A stretch of 64,000 bases of DNA from Leptolyngbya sp. NIES-2104. GTDB lineage: Bacteria; Cyanobacteriota; Cyanobacteriia; Leptolyngbyales; Leptolyngbyaceae. This document shows, in pieces, positions 37,845 to 47,034 of the stretch. Location of the stretch: assembly GCF_001485215.1 (NCBI RefSeq), contig NZ_BBWW01000001.1:1240001-1304000 (forward strand). Direction: 5' to 3'. Position 1 is the stretch's first letter, and each line of letters begins with the position of its first letter. The position numbers and the translations under genes are program-made. Under the pieces are notes generated by a model that saw nothing but the letters and a program-made list of their open reading frames with translations, was not told where the DNA came from and did not search any database.

Positions 37845-39725
37845 TCAAGCAAATCCGCGATTGAGTGCCATTGCTCGACGGACGGCTGCATCCGCATTTA
37901 CCATTCCGTTCCCAGTGAAGCGATCGTATCCCGTTGTTCCTAAATCGATCGCGCTCTGAGATAGAATCTGCTTGATTTGAGCGGCAGTCAGATTACGATT
38001 GGCGCTCCAGACCAGAGAAGCGACACCCGATGCATTTGGCGCTGCGGCAGATGTGCCATTAAAGCGATCGCCTTCTCCCATAAAGTAATCACTGACAGTC
38101 AACCCGTTTCCTCTCGCTGCTACTACTTCCGTCGGTGCCATCAGCGTCAGTCCATTGCCATACTGTGATCCCCACCAGTCATATTCAAGTCGCTGACCTG
38201 GATCACGCGGAATACCATCTCGATCGACGGTTCCCCAAGACGCTCCGACAGCAATCACATTGCCGTACAGTGATGCCAACGTCGCAGGATAAGCAAGCCC
38301 TTCTCGCCCTACATTCCCAGTATTACCAGCAGCAATCACAAACAACACATTTGGATTGTTCGCTACCATTTCGTTCAGAGCAGGATACAAGTCAGTAATG
38401 CCAAAGGTAGACCAGCCCAAACTCATGTTGATCACCAAACGCTGATTTGTGCGATTTGCTTCAGTGATCAGCGTCTGGGTTGCTTGAACCAGTGAGTGAT
38501 CGGTCGCATCCCCACCCAGGACATCGACTTGAAAAACTTGAGAATTCCAGTTGATCCCACTCATGCCGATGCCATTATTGGTCGCTGCCGCGATTACCGA
38601 TTGAACAGCCGTTCCATGTGAGTCATCGCCGCGATCGATGTCCTCGTCATAGTAGTTGTTTGCTGGATTGCCCGTCAGCCTCAAATCTGCGTGAATTCTG
38701 CCATTGCGATCAGTTGCGAGTCCAGTGTCTTGCACACCGATTGAGACTCCTGTAGAACCAGTTGTAAAACGCCACGCATTGTGAACGCCCATCATGAATA
38801 AGTTCCACTGCTGATTGAACAAGGGATCATTCGTGGTGACAGAAAGATTGATTGTGCGATCGGCAAATTGAATCGCGTCAATTCCTTCAAATAAAATCTG
38901 CCGTCCATCGCTGAAGTTAATCGCATCAAAAATACGGCTTCCTGTTCCCGAATTGTAAGCAACTCCGCCCGAACCAGAATTGGCAAAATTGAGGCTTACG
39001 CTAGTGGATGCGATCGATGAAAGATCTAATCGATCGCGAGAACCGCTCCCAAAATCGACGTTTCCAAAACCAGAAATGACCGTTCGAGTAGCAGTGGGGC
39101 GAACGGTAAAGCGATCGGCTCTGAATGTTCCAGTGATGGTATCAGTAGTGCCGTCTCCTGCCCCACCTGCATTAATCGATAAGGTGTAAGGCGTACTGTT
39201 CGCGCCGTTGAACGAGTAGACCCGGATAAAGTACGTTCCAGCGCTCAACATTCGCACGATCGGTTCATTGCTTGTGCCCGATCGATTCGAGGTTGCGATC
39301 GTGGTTCCTGAACTGTCTAACAGTTGCAAATCGGCATCTGCACTGAGATTGTTCAGCGATAGATTGAGATTGCCAGCACTCACAAGATTGAATCGGAAAA
39401 AGTCGTTGGTGTCTGTGCGGCTGATACTGTCTGACCAGTTGCGAACTCCCCAGGTTAAGGTACCGAGATCATGCGCGGTCGATCGCGTATTGCCGGGATC
39501 AGTTGTGCTAGTAGTTGCTTGCACTCTGGGGCTAGAAGCCGTATTGCTACTGATGGAGAAAGGACTAAATCGAGCCATTCGAGGTGTGAGAAAATTGCTC
39601 GATCGAGGATGTAACCCGCCTTGCCCCCGGTTGTAAAAGATTTCATCACTGCTTTGAGCGAAAGACATCGAGAAATTCCGGTAGTCGTTCAGCCCGACTC
39701 CGTTCTGCAAACTGTTTTTAAACAT
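37845..39725 (-). CDS. S8 (subtilisin-like) peptidase with PPC domain
   Basis: 626 residues. A pre-peptidase C-terminal (PPC) beta-sandwich at about 80-185 (DTNDFFRFNL...LSAGTYFIRVYSFNG) comes before a beta-rich segment (200-305) with an RTX-like SGFGNVDFGSGSRDRLDL. The S8 domain has D in GVQDTGLATD, H in GDDSHGTAV and the nucleophile Ser in FNGTSAAAPNASGV. There is no N-terminal Sec signal; it may be secreted by a C-terminal or unconventional route. Likely extracellular protease. Monocistronic. Confidence 0.85.
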   Translation of the reverse strand: MFKNSLQNGVGLNDYRNFSMSFAQSSDEIFYNRGQGGLHPRSSNFLTPRMARFSPFSISSNTASSPRVQATTSTTDPGNTRSTAHDLGTLTWGVRNWSDSISRTDTNDFFRFNLVSAGNLNLSLNNLSADADLQLLDSSGTTIATSNRSGTSNEPIVRMLSAGTYFIRVYSFNGANSTPYTLSINAGGAGDGTTDTITGTFRADRFTVRPTATRTVISGFGNVDFGSGSRDRLDLSSIASTSVSLNFANSGSGGVAYNSGTGSRIFDAINFSDGRQILFEGIDAIQFADRTINLSVTTNDPLFNQQWNLFMMGVHNAWRFTTGSTGVSIGVQDTGLATDRNGRIHADLRLTGNPANNYYDEDIDRGDDSHGTAVQSVIAAATNNGIGMSGINWNSQVFQVDVLGGDATDHSLVQATQTLITEANRTNQRLVINMSLGWSTFGITDLYPALNEMVANNPNVLFVIAAGNTGNVGREGLAYPATLASLYGNVIAVGASWGTVDRDGIPRDPGQRLEYDWWGSQYGNGLTLMAPTEVVAARGNGLTVSDYFMGEGDRFNGTSAAAPNASGVASLVWSANRNLTAAQIKQILSQSAIDLGTTGYDRFTGNGMVNADAAVRRAMALNRGFA

Positions 39726-40125
39726 GAAACGCTTGACCGATTTACCTAAAAATGGAGGGCGGTTTCTGATTTCTCAGCAAGAACTTTGAAGTTACTTGCG
39801 ATACACTGGGCGGCAAAGCGCGGTTCCAAACAGGTTTAATCGATGGGAGGGGACTTCCCGGAACTCTTGTTGCATCTATAACATGGGCATTTAGAAGGAT
39901 TGCGTAGATGCTCAACGGGGAACTTCATGAGAAGTTAATCTTCGATCAGTATCGACGGCTAAAGCGCGAAGTCTTACAGGCAATAGCAGGTATCACGATC
40001 GTAAAAGTCTTTTAACCTTCAAAATCGACTTGAGTAAATATAAATTGAGAAATCGATCAAAAGTGGCGATTGCTTGTTTACTTAAATTGGCTGATACAGC
40101 GTTTTGGCGTACTGAGGAGAGGATT
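39726..40125. other. Gene-poor interval upstream of the SGNH hydrolase
   Basis: 400 bp. It holds one candidate micro-ORF (39908-40015) and the hydrolase leader. A dyad AACTTC-ATGA-GAAGTT lies inside the micro-ORF. No RNA gene or repeat was noticed. Confidence 0.35.
39908..40015 (+). CDS. Candidate 35-residue micro-ORF
   Basis: ATG with AAGGA eight bases upstream; the peptide begins MLNGELHEKLIFDQYRR and has a helical, amphipathic look. There is no family to compare. It could equally be chance or a leader peptide of the hydrolase gene 110 bp downstream. Confidence 0.2.
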   Translation: MLNGELHEKLIFDQYRRLKREVLQAIAGITIVKVF

Positions 40126-41706
40126 ATGGCAAAAACCGTAAATTCAGCGATGATTGATGATAAGACTCCACCCGATGTCATCATTCGAGCAGAGCCGCGT
40201 CAACCTGAATCTGATCCGACCTTGGGCATTCCAGTGCAAGTCGATCGACAAAGTACCCCGAAACATCGATTAGTGACGATCGGAGATTCGCTCACGCATG
40301 GGTTTCAAAGTGGTGCAATTTTTCACACGGATCTTTCCTATGCGGCGATGATTGCTCATGAACTGGGTTGGAAAGAGTTTCGCTATCCCACCTACAACAG
40401 TCCAGGAGATGGCTTACCGCTCAATCTAGAAGCGTTAGCTCGAAATTTAGAAAAGCAAGTAGGCGATGAGCTAACCTGGTGGAAAATTCCCTCTGCACTG
40501 CTGGAAACACGAAAGTTTCTAGACCAAAGTGAGGACTTCTGGGAGCGTGGAGCCGGATCTCAATTCTCAGCTAGAGGTGAAATCAATCATAATCTAGCTG
40601 TCTATGGTTGGGATTTGCGGAATACTTTGTCTCGCAATGCTGATATTTGTCTGGATATCTTACGCAGCAGTCCACTAAAAGATAACTTCATTAGACAAGT
40701 GGTGGATCATCACAATGAACGTTCGGCAGTTCGTGTCTTGAACACAGCACGCGATGCAAATGGAAAAGCACTATCACCGCTTCAAGCTGCACAAGCTTTG
40801 TCGGATGAAGAAATTGAGACGCTGATTATTTTTATCGGTGCAAACAATGCTTTAGGAAGTATTCTGACGTTCAATGTGCAATGGTCGGATGTGGGTTACG
40901 ATGACATGGATATTAACGATCGCTACACGGTTTGGCGACCGATTCACTTTCAGGCAGAGCTTGATCAAATTGTCGAACAAGTGAAGCAAATTCGCGCCCG
41001 TCACGTCATTTGGTGTACAGTCCCGCACGTCACGATCGTTCCTTTTGCCCGTGGAGTCGGTGAGAAAGTGACTCCCCAATCCCGCTATTTTCCCTATTAC
41101 ACGTTGTTCTGGATCAAAGATGAACCTTTCAAACCTTCTAAGCATCCTCATTTAACTGCAAATGAAGCAAGAGCGATCGATAGTGCGATCGATCAATACA
41201 ATGATTCAATTGCGAACGCAGTTCGAGAAGGTCGCAAGCAAGGAAAAGATTGGTACTTATTTGAAATGGTAGAAGTGCTCGATCGATTAGCATCACGCCG
41301 CTTTTTTAATCAACCTCAAGTACAGCCAGAGTGGTGGTCTCCGTATGAACTACCGCCTGCACTTCAAGCTTTGAACCCTGTTCCTGATTCACGCTTTTTC
41401 CGCTCGAATGCACGCGGACGGATTGAAGGTGGATTGTTCTCGCTCGATGGTATTCACGCAACGACAGTCGGCTATGGCGTGATTGCACAGGAATTGATTA
41501 AAGTGATGCAGACTGCTGGAATTGATTTTTATGATGCGCAAGGACAAAAGCGATCGGGAGAAGTGCAGATTGATTTCGATCGATTAACTGCGATCGATAC
41601 CTTAGTCTCCCGACCGCCTCGACTGATTCAAGATGTGATCAATCTACTGAGTTGGTTCGATAGTACCTTTGGCGTAATGAACAATGTTCTGAAATCTAAT
41701 TACTAG
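40126..41706 (+). CDS. SGNH/GDSL-family hydrolase
   Basis: 526 residues from ATG 40126, which follows GAGGAGA; a 32-residue upstream TTG extension lacks one. Block I is VTIGDSLTHGFQSG, the Asn block is LIIFIGANNALG and the catalytic Asp/His are in LDGIHATTVGYG at the end. The family acts on esters, polysaccharide acetyl groups or lipids. At twice the usual length, it has long inserts between blocks (RYTVWRPIHF...). No signal peptide. Substrate unknown. Confidence 0.82.
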   Translation: MAKTVNSAMIDDKTPPDVIIRAEPRQPESDPTLGIPVQVDRQSTPKHRLVTIGDSLTHGFQSGAIFHTDLSYAAMIAHELGWKEFRYPTYNSPGDGLPLNLEALARNLEKQVGDELTWWKIPSALLETRKFLDQSEDFWERGAGSQFSARGEINHNLAVYGWDLRNTLSRNADICLDILRSSPLKDNFIRQVVDHHNERSAVRVLNTARDANGKALSPLQAAQALSDEEIETLIIFIGANNALGSILTFNVQWSDVGYDDMDINDRYTVWRPIHFQAELDQIVEQVKQIRARHVIWCTVPHVTIVPFARGVGEKVTPQSRYFPYYTLFWIKDEPFKPSKHPHLTANEARAIDSAIDQYNDSIANAVREGRKQGKDWYLFEMVEVLDRLASRRFFNQPQVQPEWWSPYELPPALQALNPVPDSRFFRSNARGRIEGGLFSLDGIHATTVGYGVIAQELIKVMQTAGIDFYDAQGQKRSGEVQIDFDRLTAIDTLVSRPPRLIQDVINLLSWFDSTFGVMNNVLKSNY

Positions 41707-41750
41707 AAGTGTGACCTGTCTCTCACATTGTTCTGTTTCAGGAGCTGGTC

Positions 41751-42212
41751 ATGATTGCTCGTTCACCGATCTTGCTGTCGTTTGGAATATTCGGATTGCT
41801 CAACTCGTCAGATTCGATGCTGAGTACGTCAATTGCAGTGAGTTTGGGAGCGATTCCCGGTGCATTAAGCCGCTACTATCTAACGGTTCTATTAAGTCGA
41901 TGGCTCGGAGACGATTTTCCCTATGGAACATTTTCTATCAATCTCACTGGGTCACTGTTGATGGGCTTCTTTGCGACTCTTGCGATCGAGCACTTTATCA
42001 CGTCGCTAGAATTGCAGCTCCTGATCACGACAGGATTTCTCGGTTCCTACACTACGTTTTCGACCTATGCACTTGATACTTCAGTGTTGCTCCGAGGACG
42101 TAATCGCGCCAAAGCTTTGTTCTACTGGCTAGGTAGTTCGATCTTGGGTGGCATTTGTCTTGGAATCGGGGTTGCATTTGCCAAATTGCTTTTATGGAGA
42201 ACCGTATCGTGA
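41751..42212 (+). CDS. crcB: CrcB/Fluc fluoride channel subunit 1
   Basis: 153 residues, AGGAG before ATG. Four membrane helices; conserved PGALSRYYL, the Fluc motif GTFSINLTGSLLMGFF with channel Asn, and GFLGSYTTFSTYALD with the paired Phe/Thr lining residues. Fluc channels export fluoride as dual-topology dimers. An N-terminal extra 20 residues (MIARSPILLSFGIF...) are longer than usual. The paralogue follows with a 19-bp overlap, so both subunits are cotranslated, as in the heterodimeric arrangement. Confidence 0.9.
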   Translation: MIARSPILLSFGIFGLLNSSDSMLSTSIAVSLGAIPGALSRYYLTVLLSRWLGDDFPYGTFSINLTGSLLMGFFATLAIEHFITSLELQLLITTGFLGSYTTFSTYALDTSVLLRGRNRAKALFYWLGSSILGGICLGIGVAFAKLLLWRTVS

Positions 42213-42637
42213 ATGGGTCGCAAAAAGGCGGGTCAATCTTACGTTCCCCGAATGGCAATATTAGAGTGCCGATCGCCATTAGCTTCGGTGCGGTTCCAGG
42301 AGCCTTGAGCCGTTACTTTCTTTCGGCGATCGTGAATCACTGGCTTGGAACTGCTTTTCCGTTCGCCACGTTTTTCATCAATCTTTCTGGTGCATTGATC
42401 ATGGGCTTTTTCACCAGCCTTGCTGTCGATCGAAGGATTACTTCTCCAGAGGTGCGGTTGATTGTTGCAGTCGGGTTTCTAGGATCATACACAACGTTTT
42501 CTACTTACACTTTGGATCTTGGAAGACTACTAGAAACCGGGAATTGGCAGTTGATTGCTTTGTATTGGACAGGGAGTACGGTGCTGGGCTTATTGTGTTT
42601 GGAACTTGGGAGCTATGTTGCGCAGAGGTTGCCATGA
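42194..42637 (+). CDS. crcB: CrcB/Fluc fluoride channel subunit 2
   Basis: 147 residues from ATG 42194. Similar to the preceding protein throughout: PGALSRYFLSAIV, ATFFINLSGALIMGFFTS and GFLGSYTTFSTYTLDLG, so the pair arose by duplication and may form a heterodimer of opposite orientation. A 20-residue N-terminal extension precedes the first helix. No fluoride riboswitch was recognised upstream of the pair. Confidence 0.9.
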   Translation: MENRIVNGSQKGGSILRSPNGNIRVPIAISFGAVPGALSRYFLSAIVNHWLGTAFPFATFFINLSGALIMGFFTSLAVDRRITSPEVRLIVAVGFLGSYTTFSTYTLDLGRLLETGNWQLIALYWTGSTVLGLLCLELGSYVAQRLP

Positions 42638-42827
42638 GCAGGTGGAAACGTTTCTAAGATCAAAGTCAGAGTACGTCCATAAAGAACCTGACTCATACCA
42701 GATTGATTTGGTATCACTTGCTCCAGAAGATAGATGAATGATTATCAGAGGACAGCGATGATTTGCAGTCGCGACCCGCAACAACATCCTCTGCCTACAC
42801 AAGCATCAACGACAGGAGCCTGAATTT

Positions 42828-43883
42828 ATGTACAACTCAAAAGCTTACTCTGCTGCCAGTGCAACTGCATCGCTCGCTGCCGACACGATCGAGCGTCGTG
42901 ACCTGACCGAAACCGATGTCCAGATTGAAATCCTTTTTTGCGGCATCTGTCATTCTGACCTGCATATGGTGCGAAACGAGTGGAGCGGTGTGCCTACGGT
43001 TTACCCGATCGTTCCTGGTCATGAAATTGTGGGTCGCGTTACGCAAGTTGGCTCAGCCGTGTCTCAGTTTAAGTCTGGCGATCTGGTTGGAGTTGGCTGC
43101 ATGGTCGATTCGGATGGTACCTGTCGCCAGTGCAAAGAAGGGTTTGAGCAGTTCTGCCCAAGTCTGACTCTGACCTACAACTCCCCAGACAAACATCTAG
43201 GAGGAGTAACCTACGGAGGCTACTCGGATGGCATCGTCGTTGATCAACGCTTTGTGCTGCGTGTGCCCCCAAATCTCGATTTGGCTAGTGTTGCGCCGCT
43301 TTTGTGTGCAGGCATCACGACTTATTCACCACTGCGTCATTGGGGAGTCACTGAGGGTAAAAAAGTAGGCGTAGTGGGTCTTGGCGGATTGGGGCATATG
43401 GGGGTGAAGTTTGCTCGTGCGATGGAAGCGCATGTTGTCGTCTTTACTACGTCTCCCAACAAAAAAGAAGACGCGCTGCGACTGGGTGCGGATGAAGTCG
43501 TAGTTTCCCGTAACGCCGATGAGATGCAGCAGCACGCAGGCAGTTTTGACTTCATTCTTGATACAGTCGCTGCCGATCATGACATTAACGCTTATCTTAA
43601 CTTGCTGACTCGCGATGGCAATATCACGCTCGTGGGTGCACCTCCAAAGCCTCTGGAAATTGCAGCGTTCAGCTTGATCATGGGGCGGCGCAATCTCTCT
43701 GGCTCTAACATCGGCGGCATTGCTGAGACTCAAGAGATGCTTGATTTTTGCGGCGAACATAATATTACTTCTGATGTTGAAGTGATCCCAATTCAGCAAG
43801 TCAACGAAGCTTACGATCGCTTACTCAAGTCCGATGTGAAGTACCGCTTCTCGATCGACATGGCATCTCTGAAATCTGCATAA
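42828..43883 (+). CDS. Zinc-dependent NAD(P)-alcohol dehydrogenase (YahK-like)
   Basis: 351 residues, CAGGAG before ATG. Catalytic-zinc Cys is in FCGICHSDLH, His in VPGHEIVG; Rossmann GLGGLGHMG is at about 185-193. The structural-zinc cluster is unusual: the canonical VDSCxxC is VDSDGTCRQC...QFC, leaving an Asp for the first Cys. Such enzymes (cinnamyl/YahK-type) reduce a wide range of aldehydes with NADPH; no specific substrate is implied. It ends in a hairpin shared with the ABC operon. Confidence 0.9.
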   Translation: MYNSKAYSAASATASLAADTIERRDLTETDVQIEILFCGICHSDLHMVRNEWSGVPTVYPIVPGHEIVGRVTQVGSAVSQFKSGDLVGVGCMVDSDGTCRQCKEGFEQFCPSLTLTYNSPDKHLGGVTYGGYSDGIVVDQRFVLRVPPNLDLASVAPLLCAGITTYSPLRHWGVTEGKKVGVVGLGGLGHMGVKFARAMEAHVVVFTTSPNKKEDALRLGADEVVVSRNADEMQQHAGSFDFILDTVAADHDINAYLNLLTRDGNITLVGAPPKPLEIAAFSLIMGRRNLSGSNIGGIAETQEMLDFCGEHNITSDVEVIPIQQVNEAYDRLLKSDVKYRFSIDMASLKSA

Positions 43884-43889
43884 CCAAAG

Positions 43890-43926
43890 AAGCTGTGAAA
43901 GTTCGAGTATGGCACTTTCACAGCTT
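43890..43926. terminator. Terminator hairpin between adh and the ABC operon
   Basis: AAGCTGTGAAAGT and ACTTTCACAGCTT form a perfect 13-bp stem with an 11-nt loop in the 61 bp between two convergent genes. Only short T-runs follow in both directions, so it is a bidirectional candidate. Confidence 0.7.
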
Positions 43927-43944
43927 TCTCCAACCGATCTAGAT

Positions 43945-44715
43945 TTAGACGGCAACTGCTTCTTGCCCATGCTTGCGTAACAGTTCCATCAGTTCATCAC
44001 GATAGTCGTGAAACAGAGAATTTCGCTTTACTGAAGTCGCCCGTTCCGGTAGGTCAATCTGCATAATTTTGCGAACCGTGCCCGGACGCGCTCCTAAAGC
44101 GAAGATGCGATTCGAGAGAAACACCGCTTCTTCAACATCGTGCGTAATCATGAAAATGGTAATGCCAGTGCGCCGCCACAAATCGATCATGAAGTCGTGC
44201 ATCGATTCTTTCGTATGAATATCGAGAGCGCCAAAGGGTTCATCCATCAGCAGCATCTTCGGTTCTGACGCGAGAGCGCGGGCGATCGCGACTCGTTGTT
44301 TCATCCCGCCAGATAGCTCTTTTGGTAAAGCTTTGCCGAACTTTGAGAGTCCCACAATGTTCAGATAGTAGCTTGCCTGTTCGCGGCGTTCCTTTTTCGG
44401 GACACCTTGCAGTTTTAGCCCAAACTCGGTATTTTCCTGAACACTCATCCACGGGTACAGCGTGTAATGTTGAAACACCATTCCGCGATCGGGACCCGGA
44501 CCTGTGATGCGTCTGCCTTCGATCCGAACTTCTCCGGTCGTCGGCATATCCAGTCCAGCAATTTGACGCAGCAGCGTTGATTTTCCTGAGCCAGATGCAC
44601 CCACCGCACAAACAAATTCACCTTGCTCGATATCCATGTCGATATCCTTCAGAACGACGAGTGTTCCGTTTTTGGTCTGAAACTGCTTGTTGAGATTGCT
44701 AATTTGCAAAAACAT
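43945..44715 (-). CDS. ABC transporter ATP-binding protein (guanidine importer)
   Basis: 256 residues. Walker A GASGSGKST, signature LSGGMKQRV, Walker B LLMDEPFGALD and the H-loop ITHDVEEA place it with NitT/TauT (nitrate/sulfonate-type) importers. GGAGAA precedes ATG 44715. Third gene of the minus-strand operon after the binding protein and permease (gap 24 bp). The guanidine-I riboswitch at its head says the substrate is guanidine; that is inferred from the switch, not the protein. It powers import at the plasma membrane. Confidence 0.88.
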   Translation of the reverse strand: MFLQISNLNKQFQTKNGTLVVLKDIDMDIEQGEFVCAVGASGSGKSTLLRQIAGLDMPTTGEVRIEGRRITGPGPDRGMVFQHYTLYPWMSVQENTEFGLKLQGVPKKERREQASYYLNIVGLSKFGKALPKELSGGMKQRVAIARALASEPKMLLMDEPFGALDIHTKESMHDFMIDLWRRTGITIFMITHDVEEAVFLSNRIFALGARPGTVRKIMQIDLPERATSVKRNSLFHDYRDELMELLRKHGQEAVAV

Positions 44716-44739
44716 CGATTCATTCTCCTTTAGTGAAGG

Positions 44740-45591
44740 TTATCGTTTCTGACTTGCCCAACTACAAGTGACGCGCAATAGATACTGAAACAGTAGGTCG
44801 AATGCCAAACCAATCACACCGATGACAATCAGACCGACAAAAATTTCATCGGTTCTAAGAAAGCGACCTGCAACACTGATACGCCGTCCCAATCCTTCGG
44901 TTGCAGCAATCAATTCTGAAACAATCACAAGCTGCCAAGCGGCGGCTAAATTGATTCGACAAGCATCAAGAATTCCTGGAAGAACGTGTGGCAAAATTAC
45001 CTGTGTGAGCGCCTCGCGACGATTGCCACCCAGCATATAAGTTGCTTCGATCAAATCCTTGGGCACAAACTTCACAGTGTCCATCACCATCAGCGAATTG
45101 AAGAAAAACACCCCGATAAAAATCAGCGTAATTTTCGGTGCTTCATCGATGCCCTGATACAGAATTAACAGCGGAATGAATGCTGGTGCAGGCATATACC
45201 GCATCAATCCAAACAATGGCTCTAAGAGCGCCCGAATGCTGGGAAAGCTTCCCATCAGCACCCCGATCGGAATCGATAGCAGTGCAGCCAGCAAGAACCC
45301 AACGCCAACGCGCCACAAACTTGCAACCGTATCTTTTAACAGTTCGCGAGTACTCCACAATCGCCCGAATGCTTCTAGCACATTTGCAGGGGAAGGTAAG
45401 AACTTCGGATCAATGTTGCCAAACGTTGTCACTGCCCACCAAAGTATCAGGGGCAGAACGATCGATAACACCGTCAAGGTCGTATACAGCGATCGAGGAA
45501 TATCTTCCGCTAAGCGCCAAAACACAGTAGGTTTCATGGTTTTGGGCTTGATCAGCGATTGAATCGATCGAGGTGAGGAATTTTGCATCAT
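44740..45591 (-). CDS. ABC transporter permease (guanidine importer)
   Basis: 283 residues with about six membrane helices. The EAA loop (DLIEATYMLGGNRREALTQVILPHVLPG) contacts the ATPase; the layout is that of SsuC/NrtB/TauC permeases. N-terminal leader MMQNSSPRSIQSLIKPK is charged and cytosolic. Four bases separate it from the binding-protein gene, so the two are tightly coupled. Same riboswitch as the operon. Confidence 0.88.
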   Translation of the reverse strand: MMQNSSPRSIQSLIKPKTMKPTVFWRLAEDIPRSLYTTLTVLSIVLPLILWWAVTTFGNIDPKFLPSPANVLEAFGRLWSTRELLKDTVASLWRVGVGFLLAALLSIPIGVLMGSFPSIRALLEPLFGLMRYMPAPAFIPLLILYQGIDEAPKITLIFIGVFFFNSLMVMDTVKFVPKDLIEATYMLGGNRREALTQVILPHVLPGILDACRINLAAAWQLVIVSELIAATEGLGRRISVAGRFLRTDEIFVGLIVIGVIGLAFDLLFQYLLRVTCSWASQKR

Positions 45592-45595
45592 AGGA

Positions 45596-46657
45596 TCAGG
45601 CAGCTTTGGCGAGTTTTTTGTTCTGAGCGTGGGCTTTCACGAAGCGATCGTCGAACAATAAGCGGGTATTCGGCTTGGTTTTCGCCAGTCCAACATCCAT
45701 TAGAAACTGGCTCATTTCGTCAGCGGCATACAGCAGTGATGTCATATCACTTCCTGGCTGAAAGGCTTTGAGGTTTTCTTCGAGCGTGAAGAGTCGGGTG
45801 CCATCCGCGTATTGTTTGTATTCCTCGATCGACACGCCTGCTCGTCTTGCCATAATTTCGTAAGCTTGCGCCTGATTCGTTTTGATAAAATCGAGCGTGG
45901 CAAACCAAGCATCGATCAAGGCTTGAACTTGCTCTGGCTTTTCGTACAGGAACTTGCGATTTACCACTAAGTGATCTGAAATCGCACCCGGAAACTCTTT
46001 AGAGCTAAAGAGTTCTTTACTGTTTGGTCGTTTAAGTGCTTGAGTGGTAAAGGGTGCAAACACCGCGCACGCATCAACTTGACCTGCCACAAACGCGGCG
46101 GCAGCTCTCCCAGTTTCTAGTGGCACAAATTGAATATCTTGAGGCGAAAGTCCTGCCTTTCTCATGCCTAACAACAATAGAAAATGATCAACGGTTCCTT
46201 CTTCGGCTGCAACTTTTTTGCCTTTGAGATCTGCGATCGTATTGATGCCTTCACGCACAATAATCTTGTCATTTCCGGTAGAGTTATCATTGACCAAGAC
46301 AATAACTTGATCTGCACCACCAGAGATCGAATTGACTGTATCTCCGAGCGTTTGGCTATTGGCATCAATTTGTCCTGCGGTCAGTGTATTAATCGATTCC
46401 AAATATCCGTCAAACCAGCGCAGTTCAGCATTGGCTGATTTCGTTTTGAAAATGCCTCGCTCTTGAGCAATCTGCCAGGGAAACCAACCGGGCCAAGCAC
46501 TAAAACCCAGTCGAACAGTATCCGCAGTGGTCGCGGCAGAAGCGGCTTCGGTTTGAGTTGTGGTCTGAATATAAACAGCGGGATTTGTACAGCCAACTAC
46601 CAGAAAAGCAGCGGCTAGAAACAGCAGGCAGGACGTTACGATCGTTTTCGCTTTCAT
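45596..46657 (-). CDS. ABC transporter substrate-binding lipoprotein (guanidine importer)
   Basis: 353 residues. Lipoprotein signal: MKAKTIVTSCLLFLAAAFLVVGC with lipidated C23. The mature protein has the type II binding-protein fold of NMT1/TauA/SsuA (RLGFSAWPGWFPWQIAQERG..., LKGKKVAAEEGTVDHFLLL..., VDACAVFAPF). It captures the substrate outside the membrane. As the first gene after the minus-strand guanidine-I riboswitch and NtcA promoter it is the most regulated part. Substrate by context: guanidine. Confidence 0.88.
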   Translation of the reverse strand: MKAKTIVTSCLLFLAAAFLVVGCTNPAVYIQTTTQTEAASAATTADTVRLGFSAWPGWFPWQIAQERGIFKTKSANAELRWFDGYLESINTLTAGQIDANSQTLGDTVNSISGGADQVIVLVNDNSTGNDKIIVREGINTIADLKGKKVAAEEGTVDHFLLLLGMRKAGLSPQDIQFVPLETGRAAAAFVAGQVDACAVFAPFTTQALKRPNSKELFSSKEFPGAISDHLVVNRKFLYEKPEQVQALIDAWFATLDFIKTNQAQAYEIMARRAGVSIEEYKQYADGTRLFTLEENLKAFQPGSDMTSLLYAADEMSQFLMDVGLAKTKPNTRLLFDDRFVKAHAQNKKLAKAA

Positions 46658-46730
46658 AAGGCGATTTTCGTTTCAAAGATCTTGAACAACGGAGCGGGCA
46701 GTTAGCGACAAACGATCGAGTTACGAATAG

Positions 46731-46790
46731 AAAAACCCAGGTGAAACCTGTCAGTCTTTTGTATCGACTGAAAGTTTCTCCCGGGCTTTT
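46731..46790 (-). terminator. Riboswitch terminator (importer arm)
   Basis: On the minus strand the 3' part of the aptamer (AAAAGCCCGGGAGAAAC) can pair with GTTTCACCTGGGTTTTT, enclosing an inner TCAGTC/GACTGA stem, and ends in T5. It shares bases with the aptamer's conserved 3' strand, so guanidine binding should prevent it. Confidence 0.85.
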
Positions 46791-46863
46791 CTCCCGCCGT
46801 GTAGCTAACATTCGGGTTAGCTTGCTTCTCTCGGACCAGACGTTCAAAGAACCGGAACCCTAG
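46777..46863 (-). ncRNA. Guanidine-I (ykkC) riboswitch, importer arm
   Basis: On the minus strand: CTAGGGTTCCGG, then CTGGTCCGAGAGAAGC, then ACACGGCGGG followed by GCCCGGGAGA, in the order and spacing of the guanidine-I aptamer. Variable stem GCTAAC...GTTAGC lies between. It is followed by a terminator that overlaps its 3' strand. It sits about 120 bp before the binding-protein start. Confidence 0.95.
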
Positions 46864-46930
46864 AAGCAAATTAAGTTTTGAAACCGCGATCGCACTTGAA
46901 TTCTGTCGCGCTAAGCGGCTTGATTCGATT

Positions 46931-46972
46931 ACAGTAGCAAGCGATTTTCAACGGGTTTGTATCGATTACTAC
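46931..46972 (-). promoter_or_regulatory. NtcA-activated-type promoter of the importer operon
   Basis: On the minus strand GTAGTAATCGATAC (46972-46959) fits GTA-N8-TAC exactly, and after 22 bp comes TACTGT (46936-46931), which fits the -10 form TAN3T. This is the class II NtcA layout known from cyanobacterial nitrogen genes. Transcription would start about 60 bp before the riboswitch. Confidence 0.75.
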
Positions 46973-47034
46973 TTTGTAGAGAATTGTTAGTTTGTAGCCA
47001 TATTAATGCGACTCAAGAAAATATTCTCGATCGC

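Noticed and set aside
41707-41750. Fluoride riboswitch before the crcB pair
   Set aside because: The 44-bp gap lacks the conserved crcB-motif core.
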